Origin: Actinomycetes bacterium
GTDB lineage: Bacteria; Actinomycetota; Coriobacteriia; Coriobacteriales; JAEZXW01
Assembly: GCA_023419515.1 (NCBI GenBank)
Contig: JAEZXW010000060.1
Span: 1 to 36,432, forward strand
Direction of reading: 5' to 3'
Length of the DNA stretch: 36,432 nt
Shown here: one piece after another, positions 32,787-36,432 of the stretch
Layout: every line of letters begins with the position of its first letter
Numbering within the stretch: the stretch's first letter is position 1
Notes under the pieces: generated by a model
The model's database searches: none
What the model was told of the DNA's origin: nothing
Seen by the model: only the letters and a program-made list of their open reading frames with translations
Position numbers and translations under genes: made by a program

Positions 32787-34505
32787 ATGGAGCGCGGCGC
32801 AAAGAAATTACTGACGACGATCTGTTGTGGGATGCTCGTTGTAAGCATCGCAGTTGTCAGTGCGCCTCACGTGGCTTACGCCGATCCTGATAACCCCAAT
32901 GCGCCTACCAACGGTACTTCCAATGATGCTGGTGGCAATCAGTCTCAGGGTAGAGAAAATCAAAATACTGGTAATAACACCCAATCAGGGAACAATCGCA
33001 CCGACGATAGTATTGTTCAAGAAACTCAAGAGCAGGATCGTCAAGAGCAAGAAGCCAAGGCAAAAGAGCAGGGCGAAAAGATCACGCAAGAGCTTTTAAC
33101 CGAGGCGATCAATCGCTCCATTGAGCCAGTAATTCAAGGGCGCTCTCAGCAAAAACAGGGTGTTGAGCAGGAGCAGCAGGATCTTTTAGCGCAGCAGGCT
33201 CAGATTGAAGCGCGTGCTCAGGCACTCGCGCAGGAGCGCATGCCCTGGTATGCATCGCCGCTCGTCTTTGGCGCGATGTTGGTGGTGGCGTGCCTCGCTG
33301 GTGTTCTGGGCTCTCTTGTTGTGCTGTTGGTATTGATGCGCAGCAAGGATCAACAGTCTTTGCGTTTCGATTTACTTAAACCAAAGAATGAGGCAGCTGG
33401 AGCGGCATCAAAGGAGCAGCCTGCTGCAAATCCAGTAAACACTCAACCTCAGGATGAGAGCGAGGCTCAAGCTTCCGGTGTTGCTGGAACAAGGTTTGCT
33501 ACTTCTGAGCAGGCGCAGGGGCAGGCGCAACAGAGCACTGATCAATCGACATCAAATCTGACGATTGATTCTAAGACTGAGGAGTTTTTGCAGCTTTTAT
33601 CCCGTGCGTCTGGCGGTGCACAGATTCAAGCTCAGCCTGATCCTGAGCATAAAGAGATGCTCCCCGTGATCGATCAGGTGTCCGAACAGATGGTCGCTCA
33701 GATGCAGTCTGACTCTCTGAAGGCTCAGCAAGAAGCAGATCTACGAGCGCAAGTGGGTTCGCGCTTGCTTGATCAGATCGTACAGCAGGAGCTTGCCGAA
33801 GCACGTGCTCGTATGCAAGAAGAGTATGGAGTCGGTCCTGTGGTAACGCCAGATCCCGTGCTGACGCCGGCAGAGCGTGTGTTCTCAGGGTTGACGCCGG
33901 TTGAGCCGAGTGTGAATGAGCAGGCTGCTGAGTCTGCTGCTTGGGTTTCTGGTGCCACCGGTGGTGCGGCTAACTCACAGACAACAACGCCAACTGCACC
34001 GACCTCACAAGCGCCAGAACCAACGCCCATTGATTTGAGTGACATCGACCTTGACTTCGATGAGATCGATGAGGGCTTAGAGCTTCCGCATTACGCTGAG
34101 CCTGAGCTCAAGCCAGTCTCTCAGCCTCAAGTTCAGCCTGGAAGTGCTCAGGATACACAAGAGCTTTTGCTGGCTGCGATGAAAAGCGCTCAGCAAAAAG
34201 AGGAGCGTCTCGCCAAGCAAGCGATGCGCAATAGTCATATCGAGACAAAGCTGCATATCCCAGATGTCGATGTGTCAACAGCCGATATTGAGCAGGCGTT
34301 GGGTATTGATGAGTTGCAGCAGGGAAGTGGTGGTGCTCATAAGCGCCCCGCAGATCAAGGTGAGTTCTTTAGGCATGAGCTGCCTCAGGATAATGTCATT
34401 GATCGTTTGAGTGAGGCGCTGGATCATATGCATCATTTGAAGATCAAACTACCGCATCGCAAGCATGGGGATAAGCACGGCAGCCACGACGATCAATCGG
34501 TGTAA
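32787..34505 (+). CDS. Unrecognised single-pass membrane protein, Gln/Ala-rich
   Basis: I do not recognise the family. The 572-residue product has a signal peptide (cleavage after AYA, about residue 32), then about 120 exported residues rich in Asn/Gln/Glu that are likely coiled-coil. One transmembrane helix follows (about 157-184, LVFGAMLVVACLAGVLGSLV), then about 385 mostly disordered cytoplasmic residues rich in Gln, Ala, Pro and Glu. Near residue 416 is an acidic patch, DLSDIDLDFDEIDEGLEL, reminiscent of FimV-type proteins. The last 25 residues are His/Lys-rich (HMHHLKIKLPHRKHGDKHG). ATG 32787 is chosen because it gives a clean signal peptide; GGGGCG lies upstream. A surface, envelope or scaffold role is only a guess. 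Confidence 0.75.
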   Translation: MERGAKKLLTTICCGMLVVSIAVVSAPHVAYADPDNPNAPTNGTSNDAGGNQSQGRENQNTGNNTQSGNNRTDDSIVQETQEQDRQEQEAKAKEQGEKITQELLTEAINRSIEPVIQGRSQQKQGVEQEQQDLLAQQAQIEARAQALAQERMPWYASPLVFGAMLVVACLAGVLGSLVVLLVLMRSKDQQSLRFDLLKPKNEAAGAASKEQPAANPVNTQPQDESEAQASGVAGTRFATSEQAQGQAQQSTDQSTSNLTIDSKTEEFLQLLSRASGGAQIQAQPDPEHKEMLPVIDQVSEQMVAQMQSDSLKAQQEADLRAQVGSRLLDQIVQQELAEARARMQEEYGVGPVVTPDPVLTPAERVFSGLTPVEPSVNEQAAESAAWVSGATGGAANSQTTTPTAPTSQAPEPTPIDLSDIDLDFDEIDEGLELPHYAEPELKPVSQPQVQPGSAQDTQELLLAAMKSAQQKEERLAKQAMRNSHIETKLHIPDVDVSTADIEQALGIDELQQGSGGAHKRPADQGEFFRHELPQDNVIDRLSEALDHMHHLKIKLPHRKHGDKHGSHDDQSV

Positions 34506-34527
34506 GAGGAGCTTGCACTCGCGAGGC

Positions 34528-34549
34528 AATAAAAAACCGCCTCAGGCGG
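34528..34549 (-). terminator. Terminator of the tRNA-Ala gene (minus strand)
   Basis: On the minus strand ccgcc-tga-ggcgg (34549 to 34537) is followed by a run of six T. It ends about 20 bases after the tRNA 3' end. Confidence 0.8.
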
Positions 34550-34568
34550 CGGCTGATCAAAGTTAAAT

Positions 34569-34644
34569 TGGTGGAGATAAGGGGGCTCGAACCCCTGACC
34601 TCATGGCTGCCAGCCATGCGCTCTCCCAGCTGAGCTATATCCCC
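34569..34644 (-). tRNA. tRNA-Ala (anticodon GGC)
   Basis: Read on the minus strand, 76 bases including an encoded CCA end. The acceptor stem is GGGGATA/TATCTCC (one G-U pair), and the D arm is GCTC-AGCTGGGA-GAGC. The anticodon arm CATGG-CTGGCAG-CCATG has anticodon GGC, and the T arm is AGGGG-TTCGAGC-CCCCT. It reads GCC/GCU alanine codons. It stands alone with its own promoter and terminator. Confidence 0.96.
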
Positions 34645-34700
34645 ACATAAATTGCGGTGTTGCTTCAGATTTAACTGACTGCGAACAACAACAAAACAGT

Positions 34701-34729
34701 AATTTAGCGATTTTTTCTCACCCCGTCAA
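34701..34729 (-). promoter_or_regulatory. Promoter of tRNA-Ala
   Basis: On the minus strand TTGACG (34729-34724) and TAAATT (34706-34701) are separated by exactly 17 bases, about 57 bases upstream of the tRNA 5' end. Confidence 0.65.
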
Positions 34730-34783
34730 GCACTCTCGCGCAAGCATCACAACCCATGTGGCAACCTGCTAAACCTTACCCCC

Positions 34784-35378
34784 ATGATAGGAATGATTGA
34801 TGTAAATTTTGACTCAATTTTTTTAACTTTTGCTCGTAAAATTGATCCGCCCAATCTGCTAACTCTCTTTCGGTGAGACTGTTTACAATTCTTCCAGACT
34901 TCCAGTCTGCACCTGGGCAAAGTCTCTTCAATTCGTCCTCAATTCTTCCTATGCCACTACCTTCTTGTGACGCTGATTGTTTTGGTTGCCCGTATCGCCG
35001 TAAGGGTATTTTTTTGATTCTCTTGATGCCTCGGCAGGAGAGGATAAGTCCTCATTTTTGGATTTGATGCCTGCTGACATAAAAGATGATCCAGAAACCA
35101 TTCTTGCCTACAAGGTGTTAAAAGAGCGCCTTAATGCTATTAAAGCCAAATGTAGCGATGTGGAGCGAGCCATTCTCGCTGGTATTGAACAAGGCCGTAG
35201 CAAACGAGAGGTAGCAGCTTTTCTCGATGAAAGCCCTCTACCTATCAAGATCGCAAAACAAGAAACAAACCAAGCAAAAAGTCTAGGACACGATCCGCTT
35301 CTTACAAAACAGCAACTCGAAATAAACGACTTTGACGAAACCCTTGTCGCGCGCCTCATCGAGCGTATCACCATTTAA
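34784..35378 (+). pseudogene. Frameshifted gene resembling a sigma-factor/HTH protein
   Basis: Three consecutive frames look coding but do not join. ATG 34784 (or 34793) reads MIDVNFDSIFLTFARKIDPP and then LLTLFR before TGA at 34874. The second frame includes PSCDADCFGCPYRRKGI, a compact Cys cluster. After a run of seven T (35009-35015) the third frame continues as FFDSLDASAGEDKSSFLDLM, then DDPETILAYKVLKERL and SDVERAILAGIEQGRSKREV. The latter closely follows the pattern of SigH-type sigma factors (SLD...D.ePE....) and a helix-turn-helix. It ends at 35378. The likeliest reading is a decayed regulator gene; slippage at the T7 run or sequence errors are alternatives. Confidence 0.45.
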
Positions 35379-35761
35379 GAGGGGAGACTTAAGGTTTGTT
35401 TCAAGTACGGCAGGTTATCAGAGCATAAAAAACTAGCTCGGAAGAGTTGGCTACCTGCTTATTTTACAAAATTCCCTCTTCGCTCTTGCATTCGCATGAG
35501 AGCGATTTTTATTTTGGGCAAGAGTCACATTCCATCAAGAACGCCTGTTAAGCACCCAAACATCAAAGCCACCCACTCAGCAGCTAAAACATCAATCTCA
35601 CCCACCAAAAAAATGCCAAAAGCAAAGTCAATGACTCAACCCTCTAAAACCTACACTCCAAAACCGCCTTAATCAGTTCCCCTGAATAGCCAAACAACAC
35701 TTGCTAGCACAACGCAGTAAGCGGATGATGCTTAAAACCCCTGATAAATAAGGTTTTCTCA
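35379..35761. other. Gene-free stretch before rlmD
   Basis: Contains the terminator at 35481-35515 and, from about 35540 to 35680, a strongly A/C-rich plus strand (T/G-rich minus strand) with many short stop-interrupted frames and no recognisable gene. A weak hairpin (aaaacc/ggtttt, 35734-35757) just past the rlmD stop could end minus-strand transcription. Confidence 0.45.
35481..35515 (+). terminator. Terminator downstream of the frameshifted HTH gene
   Basis: cgctcttgc (35481-35489) pairs with gca...agagcg (35494-35504) with a small bulge, followed by atttttatttt. It supports the idea that the upstream remnant was once a plus-strand gene. Confidence 0.6.
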
Positions 35762-36432
35762 CTACTTCCGCGTCATCAAACACACCGTCTCCACGTGGTG
35801 CGTCTGGGGGAAAAGATCCACGGGTGTGATGCGCTTAATCTTGAACGGGCGCCCGTTGTGCTCGCCTGAGCTCACAGCAGTATCTTCACATAGGCGCTTG
35901 AGGTCACGTGAGAGGGTAGCAGGATCGCACGAGACGTAGACGAGCGTCTCAACAGCGGTCTCACGAAGGGTTTGCACGAGTTTGGCATCAAGTCCCTGGC
36001 GCGGTGGATCAACTACCACGACCTCTGCCTCAGCTTTCAGCTCCTCAAGGTAATAGACGACATCTCCGCTCAAGATCTCAAGATCAATCGCATTGACCTC
36101 AGCATTGCGTCGCAAGTCCTGGATTGAGCTTCCAGCAAGCTCAATGCCGGTGACCTGGTATCCTGCCTTGGCAAGCGGTAGGGCAAAGGTGCCCGCTCCA
36201 CAGTACAAATCAAAAAGCCTTGGCGCCTGTCGCCCGTGCAACACATCGCCATACACCTGTGATAGGCATGCCTTGACTTCGTCAATCAAGACTTGAGCCA
36301 TCTCAGAGTTGACCTGAAAAAAAGAGGGCGATGAGATCTTAAAATCAATCCCATCGAGCTTCTCTTGCCAATATCCTTTGCCCGCTAGCGCTTCAACCCC
36401 TCGAATTTGCCGAGAAGCTCGTGCTACCTCAG
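35762..36432 (-). CDS. rlmD: RNA uracil-5-methyltransferase, RlmD/TrmA family, 5'-truncated by window edge
   Basis: SAM-dependent enzyme making 5-methyluridine in 23S rRNA (or tRNA). Only the C-terminal 222 residues are in the window; the frame is open to the right edge, so the start is outside. Visible parts are FKISSPSFFQVNSEMAQVL (the family's SFFQvN entry), LFDLYCGAGTFALPLA (SAM site), VVVDPPRQGLD, YVSCDPATLSRDLKRL with the catalytic Cys in SCDP, and the terminal VDLFPQTHHVETVCLMTR, including the general-base Glu in HVE. Distinguishing RlmD, RlmCD and TrmA is not possible from this part. The stop is at 35762-35764. Confidence 0.93.
   Translation of the reverse strand, partial: EVARASRQIRGVEALAGKGYWQEKLDGIDFKISSPSFFQVNSEMAQVLIDEVKACLSQVYGDVLHGRQAPRLFDLYCGAGTFALPLAKAGYQVTGIELAGSSIQDLRRNAEVNAIDLEILSGDVVYYLEELKAEAEVVVVDPPRQGLDAKLVQTLRETAVETLVYVSCDPATLSRDLKRLCEDTAVSSGEHNGRPFKIKRITPVDLFPQTHHVETVCLMTRK

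Noticed and set aside
34501..35761. Mobile element inserted at tRNA-Ala
   Set aside because: A tRNA next to a decayed regulator is suggestive, but no integrase, no repeat of the tRNA 3' end and no insertion-sequence ends were found in the window.
1..36432. CRISPR arrays, rRNA genes, insertion sequences and phage structural genes
   Set aside because: Looked for and not seen: no spaced direct repeats of 25-40 bases other than the leader array at 21046, and no transposase or phage proteins.

Overview
The window looks like a chromosomal segment of a monoderm anaerobe, most likely an actinomycete of the class Coriobacteriia. Four things point that way: the housekeeping gene order (rpsB-tsf, pyrH-frr-uppS-cdsA-dxr-rseP-ispG-proS), a Rho with a long basic N-terminal extension, secreted respiratory proteins carrying lipoboxes, and a GW-repeat autolysin. 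Base composition is intermediate. The class assignment is an inference from gene content; I cannot name a species.

Layout, left to right. (1) rpsB (5' end cut by the window) and tsf end at a strong terminator. (2) A structured intergenic stretch leads into an iron(II) uptake operon: two FeoA-type proteins, FeoB, and a 52-residue FeoB-associated Cys-rich membrane peptide. (3) After a terminator-like hairpin comes a tightly packed, partly overlapping run for nucleotide supply, translation and envelope or isoprenoid synthesis: pyrH, frr, uppS, cdsA, dxr, rseP, ispG, proS. (4) Next are a D-lactate dehydrogenase-like gene and two overlapping crcB fluoride-channel genes. (5) A gene-poor gap holding an exonuclease remnant precedes a minimal nitrate reductase operon: napA (Tat signal plus lipobox), a lipoprotein diheme napB, and napD. 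(6) A roughly 0.7 kb AT-rich, promoter-bearing region with three copies of a paired GCATG repeat leads into a five-gene cluster: ankyrin protein, DUF2877, FdrA, DUF1116, NCS2-type permease. The first four follow the order of E. coli yahD-yahE-yahF-yahG; the last three enzyme-type proteins are relatives of the oxamic transcarbamylase proteins (AllH/AllF/AllG). (7) Then come a transaldolase, rho, a secreted GW-repeat N-acetylglucosaminidase, and an unrecognised single-pass membrane protein. (8) The right end has tRNA-Ala(GGC) on the minus strand with its own promoter and terminator, a frameshifted sigma-like or HTH gene remnant, and the 3' part of an RlmD-type RNA methyltransferase on the minus strand.

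The most distinctive points are the yahDEFG-like ureide or carbamoyl-transfer cluster with its own permease and a repeat-rich promoter region, and the doubly lipid-anchored minimal Nap system. Others are a roughly 110-residue insertion in RseP, and several decayed genes and structured intergenic elements.
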